A DNA stretch of 35,680 nucleotides. It comes from Bacteroidia bacterium (GTDB taxonomy: Bacteria; Bacteroidota; Bacteroidia; Palsa-965). The stretch covers positions 1 to 35,680 of the forward strand of contig JAKLJE010000034.1 of NCBI GenBank assembly GCA_023151315.1, written 5' to 3'. Position numbers and translations under genes: made by a program. The notes under the pieces are model-generated. The model was given only the letters and a program-made list of their open reading frames with translations, had not been told where the DNA came from and made no database searches. Shown piece by piece: positions 15,962-23,432 of this stretch (within the stretch, counting starts at the first letter, position 1; each line of letters begins with the position of its first letter).

Positions 15962-16171
15962 CTATTTAGACAATTCTACAGGTTGTTCAACAGCATTGAA
16001 CCCGCTCATGAAAGTAGTATTTCTCTTGATGCGCTTATGACGCTGACGTTTCTGATGTTTAGTGCCGCAAGCATGCTTCTGACCGCATGATTCTGCAACA
16101 AAAGCAACAGAAGCGAAAGCAAGAAGTACGAAAATCGTTTTTGCAGAAATGAACTTTTGAATTGATTTCAT
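15962..16171 (-). CDS. Small exported basic protein
   Basis: The 69-residue protein has a clear hydrophobic signal segment (TIFVLLAFASVAFVAESC) after a basic start, then CGQKHACGTKHQKRQRHKR, a short stretch rich in His, Lys and Arg with two cysteines close together. The end is more acidic (FNAVEQPVELSK). The cysteine after VAES could be lipidated, though Glu at that position is unusual. A terminator follows about 20 bases downstream, which supports a real gene. The His/Cys stretch could bind metal; this is a guess. I do not recognise the family. Confidence 0.6.
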   Translation of the reverse strand: MKSIQKFISAKTIFVLLAFASVAFVAESCGQKHACGTKHQKRQRHKRIKRNTTFMSGFNAVEQPVELSK

Positions 16172-16236
16172 GATGTGATGATGTTGTTTGTGAGTGCTTT
16201 ACAATATTAAGAATTCCGGAATCCAAATCCAAATTC

Positions 16237-18327
16237 TTAATACGCACCGTTTCGTTTTCTTATGAACCATTCCAGTGTTAGTAAGCCCATGAGAATCGCG
16301 AAAATCCACCAGATTTGGATCAAATCCATCATTTTTTGCGGGTTGTAGATGACCGGACGAATATCTTCCCTGCCTTTAACGAGGTCAGCCAGTCTCTGAA
16401 GTTCTTTAGGATAAACCACGGATCCGTTATGAGTAGCAGCAAGATTATACAGCAACTGATGATTGGCTGTTGTAACAACTCTTTCAGCCATTAAGGCTGT
16501 TACTACAAACTTTCCGCTTTTCGTAAATGTTTCCGTTCCGATTTTGGTACGAGCCTCCCACGTATATTCTCCGGGCGGCAACATTGGTGCGTCAAGATGA
16601 TAAGCACGAGTGGTTTTAGAGAATGTATTGTTGTACTTGCGGCCTTGTTCATCTGTAATGTCCATGAACACTTCAGTGTTCTGAATAAGTTCGAAACTGC
16701 GATTATAAACTTCTGCATCAAATGAGGCTCTCTGATTTTCCGGTACTGAATTAGGTGCAGCAACACGAAAGAAACTTTTCTCTTCTATCAGTGATAAAAA
16801 TTGAATCGTCTTGCCAATGAATTCATTAAATGATTCATGGTTGCCGTTCTCTGCAAAATCTGCCAATCTCCAACGCCAGATTCCTTCTCCAGTAAATACT
16901 GCAGTCTTTCTGCCATTCTGCTCAGAGAATGCCATTAACGGATAATCTGTATTAAGTGTTCCGATTCTTTGTTTCAGTAAAACCGAAACGTTGTTCCCTG
17001 TTTCAAATCCGGCAAACGGAACCTGAACTGCAGGCATGCGCTGAAACCAGCTCAGTGTATTTTCAGAAAACGAAAACAGAGGAAAATCTTTTACGATTAC
17101 AGGTTGGCAATCATTCGGGCGACTACCATTCATTTCAATACTGATTCCGGTCTTGCGGGCGTTGAAGAGATTGTATCTCGCCTGCACACCGGTAATATAC
17201 CAGATCGGAATTCCTGCTGCATCAAGATCGGTGAGCAGTTTTTGAGCCTGAGAATTGTCTGCCGGAATAGAATGCAGAATGGCCAGATTGTATTTACTGA
17301 TTTCCTGCGGCACATCATTAAGAAGCGCTGTGGTTACCTGATAATTGTCGTTGCTTTCAATTGACAACTTAAGCGCAGCAATATCCGGATGCGGTGCAGC
17401 TCCAACAACAAGTATCTTCTGTCGTGAATCCAGAACTTCTACAAAAAAATCATAGTTGTTATTCGCGGTATTTTCTTCTCCGTTAACTGAAGATACGTTC
17501 ACGGAGTAACGTTGAATTCCTGTAGCTGTAGCCTGCAATTCACACAACACGGTTGATGTGAAATTATCTTCGTTAACCGTTACACGTTGTGTATTGATAA
17601 TCTGTCCGCCTTTGCGAACTGTTACATTCACCGATTCTCCTTTGCATTTATCGGCGTGCACAATGATCTCTGCAGGAAACTTATTTCCCAGGAAAGCCAC
17701 TGAATTATGTCTGACGTTTTCTATCAGCGCATCTTTCTTCACGGTTGTGTCACCCAACGCTACGCAAAACAGTGGCGATTTCAACCACTCTGCAGCGTAT
17801 GCAGGACCGGTGCCACGATTATATATTCCATCAGTAGCCAGAATAACCGCTCCCAGATTGCGATCACTGTATCTCGTTTCCAATTCATCGAACATCTGGC
17901 TGATATCTGTTTCCTTATGAGAGAAGGAGGAATCTGATCCTTCGGAGAAGTGATCACCGAAAGAATAGCGAACAACAGTGTAGTTTTCGCTTAAGGTGTT
18001 TTCCAGATCATTTAACTGAGCTGGAAACTCAGAATTGTACCAGGCGGAATCTTTGTTCGCTACAATGGACGCTGAATGATCCGTGGCGATTACAATAACC
18101 GGCTTCTCCACTTCTCTGAAAACCGTTTTCAGCAGTGGCGACATGAGCAGGAACGCAATTACGCTGACCGATAAAAAGCGCAGAAAACCAAGCAGCGCAA
18201 TCAGTCCTTTGGACATCACGTTTTGCTTACGCTCGCGCCAATATAAAACACCGGCATAAGCTACCCCCGCAATAATACAGAGCAGGAGAAACCAAGCCGG
18301 TGCTTCGGTAACGATTTTAATATTCAA
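16237..18327 (-). CDS. VWA-domain membrane protein, BatA/B-like or glutamine-amidotransferase-like
   Basis: The 696-residue protein has two N-terminal membrane helices (about 11-29 and 42-64), a large periplasmic region and one C-terminal helix (IWWIFAILMGLLTLEWFI). Residues 76-200 look like a von Willebrand A domain with the metal site DHSAS (D83, S85, S87) and later AVILATDGIYNRG. Residues 300-500 resemble the class-I glutamine-amidotransferase-like fold often paired with VWA domains in this phylum (KILVVGAAPHPDIAALKL, FTGEGIWRWRLADF). The remainder is beta-rich (LPPGEYTWEARTKIG). Such proteins may sense or assemble envelope complexes; no enzyme activity is expected without a catalytic Cys. 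The start is 15 bases after the end of fabG, so the two are probably one operon, an unexpected pairing. Confidence 0.8.
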   Translation of the reverse strand: MNIKIVTEAPAWFLLLCIIAGVAYAGVLYWRERKQNVMSKGLIALLGFLRFLSVSVIAFLLMSPLLKTVFREVEKPVIVIATDHSASIVANKDSAWYNSEFPAQLNDLENTLSENYTVVRYSFGDHFSEGSDSSFSHKETDISQMFDELETRYSDRNLGAVILATDGIYNRGTGPAYAAEWLKSPLFCVALGDTTVKKDALIENVRHNSVAFLGNKFPAEIIVHADKCKGESVNVTVRKGGQIINTQRVTVNEDNFTSTVLCELQATATGIQRYSVNVSSVNGEENTANNNYDFFVEVLDSRQKILVVGAAPHPDIAALKLSIESNDNYQVTTALLNDVPQEISKYNLAILHSIPADNSQAQKLLTDLDAAGIPIWYITGVQARYNLFNARKTGISIEMNGSRPNDCQPVIVKDFPLFSFSENTLSWFQRMPAVQVPFAGFETGNNVSVLLKQRIGTLNTDYPLMAFSEQNGRKTAVFTGEGIWRWRLADFAENGNHESFNEFIGKTIQFLSLIEEKSFFRVAAPNSVPENQRASFDAEVYNRSFELIQNTEVFMDITDEQGRKYNNTFSKTTRAYHLDAPMLPPGEYTWEARTKIGTETFTKSGKFVVTALMAERVVTTANHQLLYNLAATHNGSVVYPKELQRLADLVKGREDIRPVIYNPQKMMDLIQIWWIFAILMGLLTLEWFIRKRNGAY

Positions 18328-18342
18328 AATGTAATTAATGTT

Positions 18343-19089
18343 TTACGTTAACATTCCGCCGCAAACGTTGATTACCTGCCCCGTAACATACGAAGACAGA
18401 TCGCTTGCAAGGAACAGTGTTGCTTTAGCTACATCTTCCGGAGTACCGCCACGCTTCAGCGGAATTGCATCGCGCCATGACTGTACCACTTTTTCATCCA
18501 GTGCACCGGTCATTTCAGTTTCAATGAATCCAGGTGCGATTACATTGCAACGGATATTGCGGGAACCGAGTTCCAATGCAACCGATTTAGAGAAGCCAAT
18601 GATTCCGGCTTTGGAAGCAGCATAGTTAGCCTGACCTGCATTGCCTTTTACTCCTACCACTGAACTCATATTGATAATGGAACCTGAGCGTTGTTTGAGC
18701 ATTGGACGCTGTACTGCTTTCGTAAGATTGAAAACAGATTTGAGGTTCGCATTGATAACTTCATCCCACTGCTGTTCAGACATACGCATGAGTAATGTAT
18801 CGCGCGTGATTCCGGCGTTGTTCACAAGAATATCGATAGTGCCCCACTCAGCTACAATAGCATTCACGAGTTCATCCGCAGCTTTAAAATCGGCCGCATC
18901 GGATTTATAACCTTTGGCTTTTACACCGTACGCAGCGAGTTCTGCCTCAAGAGCGCGTGCTTTTTCATCAGATGAAACGTATGTGAAGGCAACATTGGCG
19001 CCTTGTTTAGCGAAAAGTTCGGCAATCCCCTTTCCTATTCCACGGGTCGCACCTGTAATCAGGGCATTTTTTCCGGTGAGCATATTCAT
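18343..19089 (-). CDS. fabG: 3-oxoacyl-[acyl-carrier-protein] reductase
   Basis: The 248-residue short-chain dehydrogenase reduces 3-oxoacyl-ACP with NADPH in fatty-acid elongation. It shows the coenzyme motif TGATRGIGKGIA, NNAG at 90-93, and the catalytic Ser-Tyr-Lys set: S143 in INMSSVVG, Y156 and K160 in QANYAASKAG. The C-terminus DLSSYVTGQVINVCGGM is typical of FabG. An ATG two codons later is equally possible as the start. A -7 element TATCTTTG lies 23 bases upstream. The VWA gene follows in the same direction with a 15-base gap. Confidence 0.95.
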   Translation of the reverse strand: MNMLTGKNALITGATRGIGKGIAELFAKQGANVAFTYVSSDEKARALEAELAAYGVKAKGYKSDAADFKAADELVNAIVAEWGTIDILVNNAGITRDTLLMRMSEQQWDEVINANLKSVFNLTKAVQRPMLKQRSGSIINMSSVVGVKGNAGQANYAASKAGIIGFSKSVALELGSRNIRCNVIAPGFIETEMTGALDEKVVQSWRDAIPLKRGGTPEDVAKATLFLASDLSSYVTGQVINVCGGMLT

Positions 19090-19112
19090 AAAATGTATTT
19101 TTTCGTTGACTC

Positions 19113-19120
19113 CAAAGATA
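19113..19120 (-). promoter_or_regulatory. -7 element of fabG
   Basis: The minus strand reads TATCTTTG, 23 bases before the fabG ATG at 19089. This gives a conventional short leader, unlike the near-zero leaders at uvrB and the glycosyltransferase. Confidence 0.55.
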
Positions 19121-19299
19121 GCAGAAAGACGATGAGCACGGTGTTGATTTCGACATTTGCCCGTTTTAAACTGACGAGGACGAATGGATGTTTCGACCTG
19201 TAAATATCGCTAGAGAAATTAACCTGTTAACGTGAATAATATTTATTAAAAAACACTGAGCAGATGATGTATAAGTTGCTGCGTACACTATATTTGTCT

Positions 19300-19371
19300 T
19301 GTTCTGCCGCCCGGCAGGACATCATTATGAAGAGCAGCGCTTTTGGGGTTAGGCGTTGCTCTTCTTTTTTT
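19300..19371 (+). ncRNA. Candidate small RNA of about 70 bases
   Basis: On the plus strand a -7 element TATATTTG (19289-19296) is followed by a small hairpin CTGCC-GCCC-GGCAG (19304-19317) and then a strong intrinsic terminator. Its stem AAGAGCAGCGC (19330-19340) pairs with GCGTTGCTCTT (19353-19363) with one GU pair, followed by seven T. No plus-strand protein gene ends here; the nearest upstream is uvrB, 4 kb away. The terminator arm overlaps the last codons and stop of the convergent minus-strand TPR gene, so the RNA would be antisense to its mRNA end. The -33 box is weak. The 33-codon frame from the ATG at 19327 runs into the TPR gene and is probably not real. Confidence 0.42.
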
Positions 19372-20875
19372 GTCCCGGTTTTGGTCCGCGTTTTTTGCGG
19401 AGTTTGGATTCCAGCCATAAGTCAATAGGGATCAATTCAGCAGTTCCATACCTCCACATATACTCAGGGTCAGAATTCAAATGAAGAATCTTCTTCATTG
19501 TCGGCTCGTTAATGTTACTAAAGTCTAAGCCTGTTTTTATTAGTTCCCCGAAAATTTTAACTATCAATTTCGTCCTGCCGGGAACCTCATATTTATTTTT
19601 GTTCCGCTGAAGATACCGCAATAAATTTTCGAATGCCGTCTCCGCCTCCTCCTTCTTGTGCAATTCTGTAAAAATCATGACGCGGAAAATTCTTACAAAC
19701 AATTCCCACCCTGCCTTGTCTGATGAAAGAACAAACTTCTGTCCGACTAATATTGCAGCTTCCTTGAATTGACCCGCCGCAAAATGGAGACAGGCTTTAA
19801 GTACCTCAGCTTTCGCTTTAAGAAGTTCCGATAACCCAACTACACTATTGAATAGATCATCAATGATTTCCATAGCGGAATTGAATGATCCCAGATGATA
19901 CAATATTTCTGCGCGCTGAATAAGTTTATACTGCATATCAGGGCTATTCTTTAGAGAAACATCAATGGAAAGCGTATTGTATTTTAAAGCTTCAGATAGT
20001 CGCCCCATTTGAAATTCCATGATCGCAATATTGGAATATTGATTGGAAATTCTGGCTTGAGTTTTAACTGATTCATATCTATTCAAGAGTTCTAAATTTT
20101 CTTTGCATTTTAATATCGCAGTTTCAAAGTTCCCTTGCTGTTCGTACAAGGCAGTTTCCATGTATCCAAGAAAGTACTTGACGGTTGGGGACTGATATTG
20201 TAAATAATCCGACGTTAACCCTTCAACTGCCTTTTTTAAGAATTGAATATGCTGTTCAGGAGTTAAATTTCCTTGATATCCATGTAGCTCTTGATACTTA
20301 TTGTACCAATCAAATGCCCGCAAATAAGCTGCGTATGTATCTGTTGCTTCCTTAATAGCAGAATCCCAATTTTTATAAGTTGATCTACCTCCAATAGCGG
20401 TTGACTGACCTTTCAACAAGTTTAATATTTCAAGTCGAACAGAATAGAATTCATACTTCTCGCTAATTCGCAAAGCTTTAATAAGCAATGGTGTTCCAAC
20501 TTTTCTTCCTTGTGCTGTAACCCTCAGAATATAAAATTGAAGTAACATTTTACGTACAATCACAACCATTGCCATATTGTGATCAGCACTTTCGAACATT
20601 CGGCTAACGTTGATATCAATCAAGAGCGTGTCAAGCAATTTATAATGCAACCTTGAGCTAAGGCGAACAATTGCCCCTTCATTGACCTTACCGTATACTA
20701 ATTCTGAATAGTACTTAGAAGTCTGGTATGGGTTCTTCAAAATCGCATTAAACAACCGACACAACAAGGTGTGTTCATTACCTCGCGATGCGAAAGCATT
20801 AAGGTAGCTTCGCGCGACTTTAACCTGCTGATTATTCAGACAAGTCACCAGAAGGAACAATTTATCGTTCATCAA
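19349..20875 (-). CDS. TPR-like helical repeat protein of unknown function
   Basis: The 508-residue protein is mostly alpha-helical. The middle (about 230-420) has TPR-type helix pairs, such as YMETALYEQQGNFETAILKC, NIAIMEFQMGRLSEALKYN and RAEILYHLGSFNSAMEII. The N-terminal 200 residues are helical but unassigned, and no signal peptide is seen, so it is likely cytoplasmic. The C-terminus is strongly basic (KLRKKRGPKPGQKKK), resembling an AT-hook or nucleic-acid-binding tail. The gene is AT-richer than fabG and the ion-channel gene on either side, which suggests separate ancestry. Its stop lies inside a plus-strand terminator stem. TPR proteins act as scaffolds; a partner cannot be named. Confidence 0.75.
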   Translation of the reverse strand: MMNDKLFLLVTCLNNQQVKVARSYLNAFASRGNEHTLLCRLFNAILKNPYQTSKYYSELVYGKVNEGAIVRLSSRLHYKLLDTLLIDINVSRMFESADHNMAMVVIVRKMLLQFYILRVTAQGRKVGTPLLIKALRISEKYEFYSVRLEILNLLKGQSTAIGGRSTYKNWDSAIKEATDTYAAYLRAFDWYNKYQELHGYQGNLTPEQHIQFLKKAVEGLTSDYLQYQSPTVKYFLGYMETALYEQQGNFETAILKCKENLELLNRYESVKTQARISNQYSNIAIMEFQMGRLSEALKYNTLSIDVSLKNSPDMQYKLIQRAEILYHLGSFNSAMEIIDDLFNSVVGLSELLKAKAEVLKACLHFAAGQFKEAAILVGQKFVLSSDKAGWELFVRIFRVMIFTELHKKEEAETAFENLLRYLQRNKNKYEVPGRTKLIVKIFGELIKTGLDFSNINEPTMKKILHLNSDPEYMWRYGTAELIPIDLWLESKLRKKRGPKPGQKKKSNA

Positions 20876-20961
20876 TTTGACCGTCTAAAATAGTAGAAAA
20901 TGTCGTTGTACACCCAACCTACGATGGCAATTTTTGCATCACCATCTTAAACAAAACACAA

Positions 20962-21243
20962 ATGAAAAAAACGACCCTTGCCCTCGCCCTTCTTCTCTCT
21001 TTAAGTTACAACTTGGTTGCTAATCCTATTGAGCCTAATCAGTCACAACTAACCTCGGCTGTAAAGAGACTTCAATTTGACGAGATCAATAACTACATGC
21101 TCCAGAAGCACAAGACACAAGCATTAAGTGTAACTGGCATTGAGAATTCAGAAGATCTGATTGTATTAGGTGCCAACAGTAAGTATTATCTACTTGAAAT
21201 AGAAAATGACATAGTCATCATTAGTAGTGAGATGCCAATGTAA
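20962..21243 (+). CDS. Small exported protein of unknown function
   Basis: The 93-residue protein has a standard signal peptide (MKKTTLALALLLSLSYNLVA, cleavage near residue 20). The mature part has a short helix (AVKRLQFDEINNYMLQKHK) and ends in a likely beta hairpin (IVLGANSKYYLLEIENDIVI). No cysteine, so it is periplasmic or secreted rather than lipidated. It is divergent from the TPR gene with an 86-base gap and has its own long terminator, so it is a complete transcription unit. It shares the AT-rich composition of the TPR gene. Family not recognised. Confidence 0.65.
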   Translation: MKKTTLALALLLSLSYNLVANPIEPNQSQLTSAVKRLQFDEINNYMLQKHKTQALSVTGIENSEDLIVLGANSKYYLLEIENDIVIISSEMPM

Positions 21244-21342
21244 TAATGTAGTTATTTAATCCTTACTTAATTATACAGATGCATATGATTAACTAATGAA
21301 TAAATAAAGATTTTATTATATTACAGATATATTTAAATTAGT

Positions 21343-21379
21343 AAAAGACGAATGACCAAATATTTGGTGTTCGTCTTTT
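21343..21379 (+). terminator. Long-stem intrinsic terminator
   Basis: AAAAGACGAA pairs with TTCGTCTTTT, and inside it ACCAAAT pairs with ATTTGGT; a 2/1 mismatch separates the two stems. T-rich sequence follows. It closes the small exported-protein gene. The remaining 21244-21428 is AT-rich and holds nothing else I can see. Confidence 0.78.
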
Positions 21380-21428
21380 GCTTTTTCAGCATTTTTTTTC
21401 ATAACATTACCTACAACAAATTAAACTT

Positions 21429-23345
21429 ATGTCCACCCCATCACTCAAAGAACGCCTGCGTTATTCCTTCGAGAATACGCTTTCCTCCGGCCCGATTGCG
21501 ATAATTGGCTGGCTCGCTGTTGTTTCACTCTTTATCGTACTCATCGCAGGTACTGTCATGTATTTCACCGGTGCTGCTTACGGCGATGATAAAAGCTGGA
21601 TAGAACAAGCATGGAACAGTTTGATGAGAACATTTGACGCTGGTAATATGGCAGATGATGGTGCTCCGGGTGAAGATACTCCTGCTGATTGGTTGGTTCG
21701 CGGGGTTGCGCTTACTGTAACGATCGGCGGTATTTTCATAGTGAGTACACTGATCGGTACAATTACATCCGGCATGGAAGGCGCTATTGAAGAAATGCGC
21801 AAAGGCCGTTCCAAGGTGCTTGAAAGTAATCACACTCTCATTCTTGGATGGTCTCCCAAAATTTTCACAATCATTTCAGAACTCCTTATTGCAAATGAGA
21901 ACAAGAAAAAGCCGCGCATTGTAATCATGGCGGATCGCGATAAAGTTGAAATGGAAGATGAAATCCGATCAAAATTCCCTGATACCAAGAATACCAAGAT
22001 TATCTGCAGAACAGGAAGCCCACTTGATCTTGACGATCTGAAAGTGGTAAGTCCGCATGATGCAAAATCAATCATCATTGTGTCTCCTGAAGATGCGGAT
22101 CAACCCGATGTTTACGTAATCAAATCAGTTCTTGCAATTACAAATAATCCGGATCGACACAAAGAACCTTATCATATCGTGGCTGAACTTCGTGAAGAGA
22201 AGAACATGGAAGCAGCTGAGCTGGTTGGTAACAACGAAGCCGCACTTATTCTCTCCTCTGATCTTATTGCTCGTGTAACAGCTCAAACTTGTCGTCAGTC
22301 AGGTCTCAGCGTGGTTTACACCGAGCTCATGGATTTCGACGGAGCGGAGATCTATTTCAACACTGAACCGAAACTCGTTGGTAAAACGTACCGTGAAGCG
22401 ATTTCTGCATACGAAGATTCTGCGGTAATGGGTCTGATGCGCAACGATAATACTGTGATGATCAATCCGCCAATGGATACCGTAATTGAAAAAGGCGACC
22501 AGATCATTGCTATTACTGAAGATGATGAATCTCTCATCATTGCAGATAAACCTGCTCCTGCTCCTGATAAGTCTGCGGTTCGCGAAGGACAACGCCCGGC
22601 AGCCGGAAAAGAACGCACACTTGTTTTAGGTTGGAATGAGAAGGGCAGCATGATCGTGAATGAATTGGATAACTATGTCGGTGCCGGTTCTGAATTGTTG
22701 ATTGTTACAGAAGATGAATCTGCGGTTGAAGAAACAAAAGAGATTGCATCGACTTTGAATAAGCAGAAACTCATATTCAAGAAAGCACCTATAACTGAAC
22801 GTGCTGTACTTGATGAAATCAAGGTTACTTCATTTGATCACATTATTATTCTCTGCTCAAATGAGAAGCCGGTTCAGGAAGCGGATGCAGAAGTATTGAT
22901 TACCCTGCTCCATCTTCGGAACATTTCGGAACAGGAAGACGCTAACCTGAGTATTGTAAGCGAAATGCGTGATGTAAGAAACCGTGCACTCGCTGAGATT
23001 GCCAAGGCTGATGACTTCATTGTAAGCGATAAGTTGGTAAGTCTGCTCCTTTCTCAGATTTCAGAAAACAAACACCTTGAACTCGTGTTTAAAGATCTCT
23101 TCCGTTCTGAAGGCTCGGAGATTTACATTCGCGACATTAAGGATTACGTTGAACTTGGTAAGCCGGTGGATTTCTACACTCTTTTGGAAGCAGGTGCTAT
23201 TCGTTCGGAAACCGCAATCGGATACCGAATTGCAGCGCATGCACATGATGCTGATAAAGCATACGGCGTTGTCTGCAATCCGAAGAAATCAACCAAGGTT
23301 AAATTCAGTGAAGGCGATAAGATTATCGTTCTCGCAGAAGATTAA
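21429..23345 (+). CDS. CASTOR/POLLUX-type ion channel with two RCK domains
   Basis: The 638-residue protein matches the bacterial relatives of the plant nuclear channels CASTOR and POLLUX. Membrane helices lie at about 22-46 and 92-112. Between them a pore loop contains FDAGNMADD (about 69-77), corresponding to the unusual DAGN-type selectivity filter of the family instead of the potassium-channel GYG. Two cytosolic Rossmann/RCK units follow, beginning near 135 (HTLILGWSPKIFTIISELL) and near 397 (RTLVLGWNEKGSMIVNEL), each with a TrkA-C-like part (EIYFNTEPKLVGKTYREAI; SEIYIRDIKDYVELGKPV). The plant proteins pass cations and shape calcium signals; ion choice in bacteria is not well settled. It is flanked by terminators on both sides and so is monocistronic. 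Confidence 0.9.
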   Translation: MSTPSLKERLRYSFENTLSSGPIAIIGWLAVVSLFIVLIAGTVMYFTGAAYGDDKSWIEQAWNSLMRTFDAGNMADDGAPGEDTPADWLVRGVALTVTIGGIFIVSTLIGTITSGMEGAIEEMRKGRSKVLESNHTLILGWSPKIFTIISELLIANENKKKPRIVIMADRDKVEMEDEIRSKFPDTKNTKIICRTGSPLDLDDLKVVSPHDAKSIIIVSPEDADQPDVYVIKSVLAITNNPDRHKEPYHIVAELREEKNMEAAELVGNNEAALILSSDLIARVTAQTCRQSGLSVVYTELMDFDGAEIYFNTEPKLVGKTYREAISAYEDSAVMGLMRNDNTVMINPPMDTVIEKGDQIIAITEDDESLIIADKPAPAPDKSAVREGQRPAAGKERTLVLGWNEKGSMIVNELDNYVGAGSELLIVTEDESAVEETKEIASTLNKQKLIFKKAPITERAVLDEIKVTSFDHIIILCSNEKPVQEADAEVLITLLHLRNISEQEDANLSIVSEMRDVRNRALAEIAKADDFIVSDKLVSLLLSQISENKHLELVFKDLFRSEGSEIYIRDIKDYVELGKPVDFYTLLEAGAIRSETAIGYRIAAHAHDADKAYGVVCNPKKSTKVKFSEGDKIIVLAED

Positions 23346-23372
23346 CAGCGGAGTATTATTACTGATAAAATT

Positions 23373-23407
23373 AAAAGTCCCGTTCAGTTTCTGATCGGGA
23401 CTTTTTT
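23373..23407. terminator. Bidirectional intrinsic terminator
   Basis: AAAAGTCCCG pairs with CGGGACTTTT around TTCAGTTTCTGAT, with A- and T-runs on both sides. It separates the convergent channel gene and the TPR-PD40 gene. Confidence 0.86.
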
Positions 23408-23432
23408 GTGAACCAGTTTAAAAGCTGATTAC

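Noticed and set aside
19227-19418. Minus-strand frame of 63 codons overlapping the end of the TPR gene
   Set aside because: It overlaps the real TPR gene in another frame and the small-RNA candidate; it has no start context or protein-like composition.
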